The notes below the pieces were generated by a model. The model was not told where the DNA came from, did not search any database, and saw nothing but the letters and a program-made list of their open reading frames with translations. The position numbers and the translations under genes are program-made. A DNA stretch of 64,000 nucleotides, taken from assembly GCA_963921825.1 (NCBI GenBank), contig OY997593.1:54730039-54794038 (forward strand), read 5' to 3'. This DNA is from Erodium maritimum. Taxonomy: Eukaryota > Streptophyta > Magnoliopsida > Geraniales > Geraniaceae. Shown here one piece after another: positions 23,254 through 35,246 of this stretch (position 1 is its first letter; every line of letters starts with the position of its first letter).

Positions 23254-23800
23254 GTAGGACAAAGGGTTAGTATATCAACAGATAAACAAATTCAAAACGA
23301 TAATAGAAATTGCAAACCGAAATTAGAATAACTTTTACCAATCAGTTAGCTTACTGATTAGGATTAAAGAAATTGGAGATTTGATCGAGGCGTGGTACTC
23401 CACTTTCCTTAAAACACTTATTGCTCCGTATAGACAACGGTCTTCCAGGATACAACAATCACCAAGAACAAGAGAGTAGAAAAAAGTATGAAAGGGAAAC
23501 GATTTCTAAATGTGTTTTATGTGTATAGCTCTTTTAGAAGGGCAAGATGGGGAATTCAATGGGTGACAAATCCCTTGAATTCCTCATGGAGTGATTATCA
23601 ATTAATCCCATAAATTCGTGTTGAATTAGTCTTTAATTTTGAGCTCAAATCAGAATTTTTGTAAATCAGAAAAATAATATGACAACCATCATATTTTTTC
23701 ATTATCATCCCACACATATATCCTCTATTTCTCAACCTCCTCAATTCTTTGCTATACTCATTGAACGACTGTTACGACACAAAAGGTCAGTTCAAATCGA
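23254..23800. mobile_element. LTR-like remnant, second copy of the 1336 repeat
   Basis: Begins tgtaggacaaagggttag and shares the ccttaaaacacttattgctccgta / aggatacaac block with the repeat at 1336. No coding domain lies next to it. Right end uncertain. Confidence 0.35.
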
Positions 23801-24869
23801 GACAGAAATATTTTATTGGATTTCTTGTGCCATCCGATGACCACCCCCTGGTTTCTTTTATCGTAATACCAAACACCATGTTATAGGAATAGTGTTTTCG
23901 ACGATCACCGAAATGGTATCTCATCCTAATTCATGTTTTTATGATCATTTTTTTTCTTCAGTATCAATAAAATATTTTCGTCTGATGAAAAAAGAAAAGT
24001 AACAGAGTCCTCAAGTAAGATACTCTTGAACCCGATGGTGTGATGGCTGGTCCCTGGCCCTCAACTTATATTTCACCAGTATTCCTGGGCCCAGATCTTG
24101 AAGCCCAAGATAGCCCCGCCGAACATATATTTCACACATTCCCATTTTCATACTGAGCTATTCAAATACAGCATAACTTTTTTAGATTGCTCCTCATAAA
24201 GTTAACAAATTCTCTAAATAAATATTTTTCTGGGTATTGATTTGGACTAGTTGAAAAAATAATAAATATAAACAAGATAATATGATTTTCAAAAACTGAT
24301 GTAATATAAGGTCCCATCAACACATAAATAAATTCATAACAACATGGACTTTTGCATATATATGATGTTGGTATTGTTTTTTCTTGAAATTTGAGTGCTC
24401 AACCTGAGTTGACTATCCTCTTTGTCGATCTATGAAAGAGTTAGGTGATTTTATAGTACATTCACAGTTGTGATGTAGCTCTTAAAACCACCACTCCTAT
24501 TATTGTCTTGCTTAACTGAATAGAAAATTATTGCATGTTAGTCTCGATCCGAGAATATGTCTGTCAGTGTTAGTATTTCTTCATCTCATTCTCCCTTCTC
24601 CTATTTTCATTTAAAGCTACTGACTGTCATGAGGTGCATACAATAAATATTGTAACAGCATACGTCTGTTAAAGCTTAGCTTGTTTTCCTAATTTTTTTT
24701 ATCAGCAATAACGTTAGATTGAAGTTCTTTATATTCCTAAAATCATTCATCTGAAATTTTCAGTTTCAGCTATGCCTTCCAAATCTCATACAAAGGATAA
24801 CAAAGATTTCAAATGAGTTGCTTCGGAGCTTGATGCTTGATAGAAAATACAACATTCACCTATGAGAAA
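23801..24869. other. Intergenic, nothing recognised
   Basis: AT-rich with no long frame or clear repeat boundary. Confidence 0.5.
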
Positions 24870-25400
24870 CCAATGTAAGAGCACCCACAACAAAGGAGGC
24901 GTGTGCAAGAGGTCGGGGCGGGAGCAGCAGCAGAAGGGGCCCGGGGTTCGGCAGATGTGGGGAGGGGTTCGTGCGGGGCAAGGAGCAAGAGTCTTTGGGT
25001 GAGGGTTCGGGGGGCAGAGGCGCGGGGCCAAAATCAGCCCGCTGCCTCGCGCCCCTCTGTTTCGCCGCCGTCCTCTCCTTCATTGACGCGTGCCATGTTA
25101 AAAATAAAAATTGCAGAGTAGTGAGGTTGAAGAACGTTGTTTATGTTAATTAGTTAATATTAATTGGTTAGTATTAATTAGGTAATTAGTAATAATGGTA
25201 ATTAGGTATTAATTAGGCAATTAAATATATGTTAATTAGGTAATTAGGTGATTAATAAATGATAATTATAATAATTATTTTATAATTGTATATATGTAAT
25301 TAAGTAATTAAATATATGTTAATTAGGCGATTAGGTGATTAATAAATGGTAATCATAATAATCATTTTATAATTGTATATATGTAATAAGGTAATTAATC
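24870..25400. repeat. Unclassified repeat: GC-rich head and TTAAT-rich tail with an 87-bp tandem duplication
   Basis: Begins with agagcacccacaacaaagga, a form often seen at the ends of plant MITEs. A block of very high GC (about 24895-25085) is followed by sequence built from attaggtaatta-type words. The segment from 25223 is repeated from 25310 with period 87 and a few substitutions. Small frames in the GC block overlap on both strands and show no domain. Confidence 0.45.
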
Positions 25401-25739
25401 AGTTTATTTTAAAAATCATTTTTTTGTTGCGATAAAAAATATCCTACGACGAGACTCAAACATTATTATCAGGAATAGTAACAGTCAAACGTTATTATCA
25501 GGAATAGTAACGGTCATCAAATAATTCATCATTATAGAAGCTTAGATCGACCAAATGAATTGTCAATTTGAATTATGTCTTTTTTTTAATTAATCTTTTT
25601 AAATTTTGTATTTTATTAATGAACTTTTATTTCTATTTATGAATTTTATTTCTATTTTATTTAGTAGTTGATGATTTAAAAATAACGTTAATAGTCTGTC
25701 AATAATACACACTTATTCAATAAGTCAAGATCTCTCTCT

Positions 25740-25986
25740 CGACAACTTCTAACCCAAAGGACTTTCAACTGTCATCTCCTTTGTCCCGCTATGGCTGTCG
25801 TCGATGGTTGTTCTCTCATCCCCCTCTTCCTTTTAACCCCCCATTTCTCCTTTTTTCGGGTACTCGTTCGGCTTTGTCCTCAACGTGTTCTCCGGTCACT
25901 ATCCTTTCGATTGGCCTTTTCTGGAAGGGAGTAGGAGGTGTTTTGGGTTCTCCACAACTGCGATTCGTCCCCCGACAGGTACAAGG
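25740..25986 (+). mobile_element. 5' part of a retroposon, cut by the solo LTR
   Basis: A CT-rich, coding-like block (ctatggctgtcgtcgatgg ... cagg) like the 5' ends of the other retroposons here. It stops abruptly at the LTR starting at 25987. The frame at 25781-26011 runs into the LTR and is not a real gene. Confidence 0.4.
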
Positions 25987-28079
25987 TGTCACGCCCCAAT
26001 TCCGATTTTGACCGGACTTGAGACGTGAACTTGTAAAATAAATAATTTAAGTAATAAAAGCGAAGTTAAAGTAAATAAGTTAAAGATAATAAACTGCAAT
26101 TTCATAAATTTGAATAAAAAGAGTCAACAGCTCTTAAATAACCCGCAAAAACAGTTCTTAGTTCAAAACACGGTACGTCACTAGACAACTAGCCTAGGAC
26201 CCTCGTTAGCTCCCAAGCATCGAGCATCCGGCTAGTACACCTACCGCTCAAAACCTGAAATACAGCAAGGTAAGGGGTGAGCTTTCGGTCAGTAGGAAAA
26301 GTAGTTAAAGTAATGAACATCGGCTCACCACCACGAGTAACCGTCCAATTAGGGCATACTAGTACAACATATCTAACTGCCGACACAGGGTTCATAGCCA
26401 AACTTACAACACGCTTAACGACCACTTTCACAAGTAAAACCTTAACCGAACAACAAACGTATCACACACAAAAACAACCAATACACGTCCCGTACTACAG
26501 TCCCCGAACTACCATCAGAGCATCCCATAAGGTCATCGCATCATCTCGAATGGCCCCTCGGTCCAGAGGAGACACATGCATCGGTGCGACCGGAAACGTT
26601 CCCAAAGAACGCATCTCATCGGAGGGCCCGGTAATGTTCCAAAGGATCATAGATCATCGGGGTGGAACACAACCCGTAGGCTCAATCACGACCCGTAAGT
26701 CCCATACTACCCGTTGTCCCAGCATGACCCTCAGGCCCAATCATGCCAAGCTATGATCTTTCCGGTTTTTATTATTTCCTATCATGCATACTAGTAACTT
26801 TCCGTAATTAAACCGGTATTCGCTACTTTCCCTACCTCAACTGAAGAACAACCGCTACGTCTCCTAGCTGCTGACGTCCTGGCTCGCTACCTCAGGTCTT
26901 CTCTTCGATCGAAGCCGGACTCAAAAATAACACGAAAGCCAAACTCAAAAACGGTTCCAAAGTTGAACTAAAAGTTACTACGGGTTCGAATTAAGTTCAA
27001 CAATTGTCTTTTAAACTCGAGCGGGCTAAAAGCGGGATTAAATGACGAATCGGGTCCGAGCACCCGAACCCCGACCATAGAACCCGGTGCATGTTTCCCG
27101 AGGCATGGTTCCCAATGCACGGATCCTGAGGCACGAGTTTCGAGTCACACTTACCGAGGTCCGGGGTTTCGTGGCAAGAATCCCGAGGTACGGGAGTTCG
27201 TGGCACGAATCCCAAGGTGACCGATTCACCGTTCCACTTTTATTCCGTTTTAGTCCGATTAGTAGTCCGGTTATTCATTCGAGTTTCCAAAATCAATCAA
27301 CAGTCCAAAATCGTTCCAAAGTCCAAAATCCTTTCTGTTTTTCTTTTGTTCAAATCTGGTTTTGTTTTAATTTTACAAAAATTATTCTCTTTAATTTTCT
27401 GTTTCAAAAACGTCTCCAACACGCCCAGATCTACAAAAAAAATCCGATCAACACTGTCCAGATTCACAAGGTTTCTAATAAATTCCTCAACCAACACGTT
27501 TCGACTCGAACGAACAGATCCAGAACAACTCAGGCAAAACAAAGAAAAGAGAGGGAGGAAGCGGTTGGGAAAAGTTTCCGACCGCCGGCGAAGACATCGC
27601 CGGCGACCAAACCCGTGGGTGAGATTCTCACCGTAGGAAACATAGAAGACGACGACAGCGGTTTGATGAAGTCCAGGACGTCGTCCCTCGGACTTCCGGC
27701 GACGTTCCTCTTGGCCATTCCACGGCGAGCCCGAAGCGATCCCGGGGAAGAGGAGAGGTCGGGAGAGAGGGATGCCTGAACGGAAAAGAAGAGAAGCGAG
27801 CGACGGCGGGTTTTGGGCTGACTCAGAGAAGAAGTAGAGGAGACGGTGGCTGGCGTTGGGCGTGGTCGGGATCGAGCAAGAGGGAGAGAGAGCTCGGGTC
27901 TAGGACGACCGACGACGGCTTTAGTTGAACGGCGACGGGGAGGGAGATCGGAGATGAGGCCGGGAGCGTCTGAAGGAGGGAGAGAGAAGCGATGGTGACG
28001 GCGGCGCAAGACGACGAGGAGAGACACGGCTCGAACAAAAACAAATAAAACGAAACTTTTTAACGAGGCGGTCTTCACA
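25987..28079 (-). mobile_element. Solo LTR of a Ty3/gypsy-like element
   Basis: A 2093-bp unit beginning TGTCACGCCCCAATTC and ending TTCACA, flanked by the 5-bp duplication CAAGG (25982-25986 and 28080-28084). The first bases and the ggggtgagc...tca segment at about 26275 resemble the LTRs of the element at 29763, so it is a related but distinct family, on the same (minus) orientation. No internal region is present, the usual result of LTR-LTR recombination. Frames inside (for example 27087-27779, 27530-28138) are LTR sequence, not host genes. Confidence 0.6.
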
Positions 28080-28125
28080 CAAGGCCTTCGATTTTGGTTA
28101 GAGATCTGAGCTTTCTCCGGCCTTG

Positions 28126-28390
28126 TGTTGTCCTCCATCCTCTCGCCTAATTCCTATTAGGATTAGGAAGCCTAGTTCCTAACCTTTTACCCATTCTCTT
28201 CTCTTATAAATATCATGTACTTGTAAAGACAAATCATTCATTCACTATGAGAGCAATAAGAAGAGAGTAGTGAGGTCGTGGACGTAGGAAATTTGACCAA
28301 CCACATAAATCGTTGTGTTCTTGTATGATTGCTTATTTTCTCTTGGTTTCTTCTTGCTTGAATATTGTTCCACATTGTTATACCCCAACA
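28126..28390 (+). mobile_element. Copia-type LTR fragment
   Basis: Contains cctattaggattagg, a TATA-like cttataaatatc (about 28202-28213) and the run caaccacataaatcgttgtgttcttgtatgattgc..ccccaaca, the usual make-up of a plant Copia LTR 3' half. No PBS follows. Boundaries are estimates. Confidence 0.4.
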
Positions 28391-29109
28391 TTTTCATGTA
28401 TAAAGTGTGTTTCAATTCCTTGAACCTCTTCTTGTACAATCCATTTTCTGATTCGCTCCCATAATTCTGCCCTCATGTCTACTCTACCCTACTTTTGATC
28501 AAACTCGATTTCAAGTCACTGTATCTATCATGTCCCATATTTCCATTCACTAGAATAGGTTCTTCGAATTCCTTCTCGACGATGGCCTAAATCTTGCTTT
28601 GCTAGCTCCGCCCTCCTCCAACAGTACTGACAATTTCACATAACATAGAGAATAAGTATTTTTCTGAAAATATAAAATATTAAAAGAATAATATTGAATA
28701 ATAATTAATATTAAAAAATTATAGGGTATTTTTCCTGAAATTTTAAGATAAAATAAGAAGAAGTAAATTGATAAATTAAAAAATACATAATAAAGCTGAT
28801 TTTTTTTTATAATAAAACATATATTTTTTTAATATGAAACATATTTTTTAAATAAAACATGACTTTTTGGAATAAAGTATGACATTTTTTGAAATAAAAT
28901 CTAATTTTTATAATAAAATTTGATTTTTTTAAAATAAATAAAAATCTCATTTTTTATGGTTGATTTTGAAAATTAGAAGATGAATGAAAGTTAATTTTGA
29001 CATTTCATGGTTTGAAGAACTAATGGCATAGTTTTGAAAATGTGATTGCTAGTGAGGGGGTTTTTAGACTTTTTACACTCTTAGGATAGAAAAATAACAT
29101 AAAGTTAAC
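28391..29109. other. AT-rich intergenic, nothing recognised
   Basis: Very AT-rich with poly-T and taataaaat-type words at 28660-28960. No gene or clear terminal repeat. Confidence 0.5.
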
Positions 29110-29762
29110 GGTTTGGTACCAAAATATAGAGACAATTCTCTCTGTAGGACAAAGCAGCACCTAAACCATATTCATTTCAAAACGATCGCCGCCTCTGTTG
29201 TGTCTCAACCAGTGACTGCGTGGCCTCCGACCACGTCTGTTACCGGTGGCGGCTTCCTCTACCTACCCTTTTTCCCTCCTTCCCTCCTTCCCTATTTCCC
29301 CCTTTTCTTCTACCCCTCTCCTTCCTCTCTCAACCTTGGCTACCATTCTCTCCAGCCATCGTGGGTGCTCGTCTATTCCTCTTTGTTCGTGGGTGACTCT
29401 CTCGTCGGCAACTAGATCTGCCTTCATCTTCCTCACTGGAGTTTGGAGCTCGGTCCTCTTGTATATCTGAACCGAGAGCTCGGCCTGTGGAGCTTTCCGA
29501 AGTTTCGTCGTGCTCAGGTTGGGTTTCATTGTGCCATCCTCGTCGGCCTTAGCCTCGTATCCTGCTTTTCGTTCTTCCTCTCGCTGCTCGAGCATGGCTC
29601 ATCTCTAGAGTCGCAGATCTGGATCGGTTCTTCGTCCAGATATGCTTCTCCATTGGCTACAGCGTGAAGTTCAGCCGCCGGCTAGTCGGAGCATGGGCTC
29701 GTGCGCGTCCTTTGTTGTTGAGCTTCCAATTCGTGCTAGTTGGGGTGCTGATCTGGATGCTC

Positions 29763-32119
29763 TGTCACGCCCCAATTTCAGTAAACCGAACTCGGGACGC
29801 GAACATTTAAAATAATGAACACTTTGAAACCTTTTCCATTTAAACATTTTAAAATACCAGTTTAGTTCAACAAAATAATATTTACAACTCAAAATCAGTC
29901 CCAACAAGTGGAAAAAAGTAGGTATCCGTCACTAGACTCAAAAGTAAAACCCAGAAATCCCGCTCCTAGCTCTTCAAGCTTCAGAAGCTCACCTAGTCCA
30001 ACCTGCGATCGGTACCTGCAGGAAAAGCAGCTAGGGGTGAGCGTTCGCTCACCACCACGGATAACAGACCGACTACGGCATAATTAGCAGACAAAGTCGG
30101 TAACACCAAAAACAAAGTCAACACCGGGGAACACTGTCCCCAACCCAAGTACTCTGACTGAACAAAACACCCACACTTACCTTCCTTGACCAACTCATCA
30201 CCCTGACACGTAAAGTAGACCCGACATAACGATCACGACCTCTTCCAAGAACTCAAAAGACCACCACGCAACACCAAACAAGATCACAAAGGATCGCACA
30301 CCAAACAAGATCACAAAGGATCGCAAACCAGCTCCCAAGAATGCTCACACCCTCCCGAGACTCTAACTCGGTTAGGCAAACCCAAGAATGCTTGCAACTT
30401 AACGAGACTCTAACTCGTAAGCCACTCGGAAAATGCTTGCAACTTACCGAGACTCTAACTCGTAAGCCAGCCAAAGAATGCTTGCAACTTACCGAGACTC
30501 TAACTCGTAAGCCAGCCAAAGTATGCTCACAAACCCAAACCACACACGCGCGGCCAGGACCCCTTTATTGGCGGGTGGGCCCCCTACCCCGTCTGAACAT
30601 GCAGACGCGTGTGCTCGTGGACCCCCGTTTCATGGAGCGGGCCCCCAACCTCAGGTAACCACAAACACAATCACAATCACAATCACAAGCAAGTTCAACA
30701 ACCAGTAACAGCACAAGTCCAACACTCGCAGGCACTCATGGCCACCAAGACACCAACAGTAAAACTCGGACTCAACAACCCCACAGGCACTCACGGCCTC
30801 CCAAGACACACCAACCGTAAGACACGGACTCAACAGCCCCACAGGCACTCACGGCCTCCCAAGACACACCAACAGTAAAACACGGACTCAACAGCCCCAC
30901 AGGCACTCACGGCCTCCCAAGACACCAACCAACAGTAAAACAAGGACTCAACAGCCCCACAAGCACTCACGGCCTCCCAAGACACCAACCATAAAACACG
31001 CTTACAACTTACCGAGACTCTAACTCGTAAGCCCGCTAAAGAAAGCTTGCAACCCCCCCGAGACTCTAACTCGGTCAGGCCAGCCAACGACACCAACCTT
31101 AGTACACGGGCTCTCAAGACCGCCCAAAACACCAAAGGTAAAGACACGGGTTCAACAACCCCACGGGCACTCATGGCCACCCAAAACTCAACAATGAAAC
31201 ACGCTTGCAACTTACCGAGACTCTAACTCGTAAGCCAGCTAAAACACCAACAGTAAAGTACGGGCTCTCATGGCCACCCAAACACGAATAATAACACGGG
31301 CTCTCATGGCCACCCAAGACTCAACAATAATAAAACGGGCTCTCAAGGCCACCCAAAACACCAAAAGATCAATCAACCTCCGGCTTAACCAAAGCCTCCA
31401 ACAGTCCTAATATCAATAGTTTCTCAATCAACCTCCGGGCATGGTCATATGCCTCCAGTAATTCTAATGTCGCTAGGTTCTCTGTTCCTACGACACTACT
31501 AAGTGTCACATGCTTTTCTCATAAACGCTACAATCCTGTATCATGTTTTTCTAATATTTAAATAAACCTATTCAACCCACGACACCCCGGTGTCACATGC
31601 AATTCTACTGTTAACTTTCCCCAGTCATGGACGAGATCCGGCTACTTTTCCCTACCTCGTGCGTGTTCTCCCAAAAGCCAACCACGAGCTCCGGTGATGA
31701 TCTCAGTCACTCATCCAGCTTTCCCTTGGTGATGATCCCCAATCAGTTTCGCGAAAAACGGACGTTTCGGGCCCCGAACGGGCACTTTTCCCAAGAAATT
31801 ACGAAACTTGGCGGGCTACAAGGAAACGGCTCAACTAAGACCGCTGCGACGACGGCTAAGCTTTTTGGACCCAAAACGGTCCTCGAATGGACCAAAACGT
31901 CGCTCGGTTGACTTTTCCAGCGAAAAGTCAACATTTCCCAAATTGATCAGAAAGTTGCCCTGAGTCCCCCTGAACTCACTTTGGTCAATAACGGGGTCAA
32001 CTTAAGTCCGGTATGACACTCGGGGTCATTTTAGGTTCACTTAACTATCAGTCTTAAAATTTTTAAATTTTCCCGTTTTTCGCAGGTTTGACTAGCGTTG
32101 ACCGGGAGTGGTTTTTACA
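29763..32119 (-). repeat. 3' LTR of the gag-only gypsy element (internally deleted)
   Basis: 2357 bp, from TGTCACGCCCC to GGTTTTTACA on the plus strand. It matches the right LTR nearly base for base up to about 31727 and again from about 31740. It lacks about 1.05 kb present in the right LTR (about 37220-38267), the part expected to hold the promoter/leader. By eye a few tens of differences separate the two LTRs. Confidence 0.9.
30339..31000. repeat. Tandem repeats inside the LTR (about 45 bp and about 59 bp units)
   Basis: At 30339-30535 a unit of about 45 bp with cttgcaacttaccgagactc and taactcgtaagcc is repeated four to five times. At about 30720-31000 a unit of about 59 bp with ggactcaacagccccaca and ctcacggcctcccaag is repeated four to five times. 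The same arrays are at 35822-36018 and about 36203-36483 in the other LTR, so they existed before this insertion. Frames over them are repeat artefacts. Confidence 0.85.
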
Positions 32120-32137
32120 ATCTACCCCCCTTAAAGG
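32120..32137 (-). promoter_or_regulatory. Polypurine tract of the gag-only gypsy element
   Basis: On the minus strand it reads CCTTTAAGGGGGGTAGAT and adjoins the TGTAAAAACC start of the 3' LTR. Confidence 0.85.
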
Positions 32138-32139
32138 AA

Positions 32140-33655
32140 TTTCGTCCGCGAAATTAGAATAACGTTCATAAAAGGTACAATAAACACGTACCCTGATAGG
32201 TCTCGCGGTAGGAAGGGGATCCTGGGGGCCGGGAATCGGTAACCGCGTATATTCTCCCCGCTGGCGCCTACTGCCTCTGGCTCGGCGCACTAACTGCTGG
32301 ATATCCATAGCTCCGCTGCTGTCTCGGAGCTAGCCCACTCGTCGACGGCTGCGAATACCTCGACAGTTGGCTCTGACGACGGTGTGACTGCTGTGATTGT
32401 CGCACTATCGTTGCCCCCAACGGCTCATAGCACTGGCCGATAGTGTGCCCAACGCGGCCACACCGGTGACACCTGGTCTCGTCGGCCCTCGGCCCCGTGT
32501 TCATCGGACACTCTCGCTGCATGTGGTCTGGCTGCCCGTAGCTATAGCATCCCAGCCGTCTCTCTGAAGCGATTGGCCCCACTGACGCCACCGACCCCCG
32601 CTGTCTCGATCCATCCTGATGAGTCTGTGGTCGGAAAAATCCCGTGGTCCTCTGCCTCTGCGGGTCTCGTGACTCGGACGGCCCTGCAAAGCTGGTCGGC
32701 CGCTGTCGGACCTCACGGGTCCTGTCCGCATCCCGGATACCCTGCTCCACCGTCGCTGCGGTGTCCACAAGATCTGTATACTTCCGCAATCTCAAGGCGA
32801 GGACCTTGTCCCGAATCACCGGTCTCAGTCCCCTTGGAACCGCAGACAACGATTCTGCTCTGTAGTCACCATCTCCGGCGCGAATCTAGTCAAGGCCGTG
32901 AATCTGGCCTCGTATTTCGCCACTGTCAATCCTCCCTGCTCCAGATCTAGGAACTGCCGATGTCGCTCCAGCCGAACCGACTCGGGAAAGTACTACGCTA
33001 GAAACACATCCTGGAAGATGCTGTAGTCGTATCCAACCATGTCCTTCACACGCCCCCACCAGTGGTAGGCGCTGTCTCTCAGCTGATGGGCCGCGAAGGA
33101 CACCCTACGACGGCCATCGTCGACACCTGATGTATCCAGGTCTCGCGTGACCTGCTCTAGCCACCTCTCGGCTAGGTCGGGGTTCGGCTCCCCGACAAAT
33201 GTAGGTATCCCGAGCTTCAGGAAATCTAGTAGTGCTCGGGAGGTATGATCCTCTGTCCGAACGGCCCTTACCGGGACCGCGGCTGCCTCTTGTGCTGGTG
33301 AAGCCGACCCTCGACTGGCGATGATCGCCACTAAAATCTGGACGGTCCTGGTCAACTCATCCAGGGCAGTCATAAATGGAGGGTCCGCGACCGGCGGAAC
33401 GCTGGGCGTGCCCGTAGAAGGTCCCGCATCGCTCCTTCTGTCCTCACCGACAGGAGTACCCTACGCCTCGGCGTACTCGGCGGGCTCAACGGTGGGCACC
33501 CATCCTAGTGTCCCCGCCTGCCTCGCGCGGGCGCTCGTCCCCGTGCCACTGCTGCTCTTCCTCGTCTGCCACGAGCCATCAGCAGGTATCCTCTGCACAT
33601 ATACACGCAAACGTTCAGTTTGCGAACTCAAATAAAGACAACATCTCGAACGCAC
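32140..33655 (-). pseudogene. Ty3/gypsy gag polyprotein, disrupted
   Basis: Gag forms the virus-like particle of the retrotransposon. The N-terminal part (33655-33461) is followed in the same frame, after one stop, by 33373-32993, which has the retrotransposon Gag core (FVGEPNPDLAERWLEQV, ...DSAYHWWGRV). The next segment (ESVRLERHRQFLDLEQG, VAKYEARFTAL) follows a stop, and a frameshift near 32870 leads to 32849-32268. That part has two zinc knuckles: a degenerate one (CYSYGQPDHMQREC, second Cys lost) and an intact CHRCGRVGHTIGQC. The reading then runs to RVYC and directly into sequence normally found at the end of the element, so pol has been removed between these points. Confidence 0.8.
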
Positions 33656-34254
33656 TAACGTTCACACGGTCTACGTCTACCCCAACGTACTTGTTACTAA
33701 ACGCCACACCGTTCACGCTAATCATACTTTAATTACAATAACACGTAGGCGGAACCTCAATTTAACCACACCAACGTACACCAAGCCCTCATCCATCCCT
33801 TTATGCACTTACTTATAACTTTCCGCAACCAAACCAGTGTTCGCTACTCGTCCCTTTCGGGAAAGTAGTAAAGGGGATGAGCGTTATGCTCACCGCCACG
33901 GACACCCGTTCGATTATGGCATACTAGTAACGCACCAAGGACTTACCACTCTAGTCAGGGCAAACCACCACCTCAAGTACTCGCTCGAGTAAGATAAACC
34001 TCGACACGGGAAACACATCCTCAAACCAGTAAAACACTACTGCTCATGCTATTAATGCCTAAATTATAATAGTGTGAAGCGAAAAACTCAACAACAACCC
34101 AACCTACACCAGGCCCACGGCCTCTACAACCCACAGCCGCGAACACAAACACGTAAGACCAACGCTCAAACCGCACGAACGTGAACCGAGTCACACAACC
34201 GCAAACCTAAACGCACAAAGAAACAAAACAACCAAAGAAAAACGAAGACGGCTC

Positions 34255-34890
34255 ACTGGACCAGGCAGGTACACGACCCATGCCGTCCCACTCTCCGGAC
34301 CGGGAACCACGCCTTGCCAGACCCCTTACCGGGCCGGCGTCCAACCCTTGCCGGATCCCATACCGGGCCGGCGTCCTGCCCTTGCCGGACCCCATTCCGG
34401 GCCGGCAGCCAGCTCCTGCCGTGCCACCTACCGTGTCAAACCAGTGACTCCTAATCTCTTAGCGATGATGATTTCACCCTACTTACACCCGCTGTTTCTA
34501 CCCTAGGGTATTCGTAACTTTACCGTCTAATAACGACCCATCTGCTAGTACGTTGCAGACAAACGACCACCCAACACATAACACAGTAGGGCAACTAAAA
34601 CCGACCTCAGTCATAAGCCAACACGGCCAAAAACAACACAATCACACGACCCCCGCTCACCGTCCAACCAAAGACGAACCTTGCCCACCGGGCCAACCAA
34701 AATCAAACATACGCCCACAGGGACAATCAACACCGAACCACGCCCACTGGGCCAATCAAAGTCAAACACAAACGCCCACGGCGTCAAACAGAATCAAGAC
34801 ACGCCCACCGGGCCAACCAACTTACACACACGCCCACAGGGCCAATCAAAATCAAATACGCCCGCCGGGCCAACCAAATTTTAAAACTTT
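34255..34890. repeat. Two short tandem arrays in the leader of the gypsy element
   Basis: At about 34310-34410 three units of about 43 bp carry cttgccgga..ccgggccggc, each able to pair GCCGG with CCGGC. At about 34675-34880 about eight units of 25-35 bp share acgcccaccgggccaa followed by ccaaaatcaaac-type spacer. Both lie between PBS and gag, where retrotransposons have packaging signals. Confidence 0.75.
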
Positions 34891-35231
34891 TTCCACTTTA
34901 TTTTTTTAAAAACCTCAAACTTGACATCACACAGTCACAACCCGGTCCAGGCGTCCCCGAACTACGTTGTACCGACTTGATGTCAGCACCGTCACGTTCG
35001 ACTACAGGAGCGCTCCTGAGTCGACCCGCGACAGCTTAAAACGTTTCAAGCAGAATCAATTAGTCAACAAGCCAGCAATAACACACTGCACATACACACA
35101 AACACAAGCAGGACTCACGACACCACGGGTCTACACACGGTTCCCGACCTGCGTACCCAACGTACGACGGGACTCTACCGACTCGACTCTCCCCACCTAA
35201 TTGACGTACAGTCCGAAGTGTGAAACCTCGA

Positions 35232-35243
35232 GCTTTGATACCA
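35232..35243 (-). promoter_or_regulatory. Primer-binding site, tRNA-iMet type
   Basis: On the minus strand TGGTATCAAAGC lies three bases after the end of the 5' LTR; the usual initiator-Met PBS is TGGTATCAGAGC. Confidence 0.85.
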
Positions 35244-35246
35244 AGC

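Noticed and set aside
24786..25153. Small Gly/Arg- and Pro-rich frames
   Set aside because: They arise from the very GC-rich repeat block on both strands and have no domain.
27087..28138. Long overlapping frames (230 and 202 residues) near 27-28 kb
   Set aside because: Both lie within the GC-rich part of the solo LTR, on opposite strands, with no domain.
30830..31210. 126-residue Cys/Val-rich frame, present twice (also 36313-36693)
   Set aside because: It lies in the LTR tandem repeats and is duplicated only because LTRs are duplicated.
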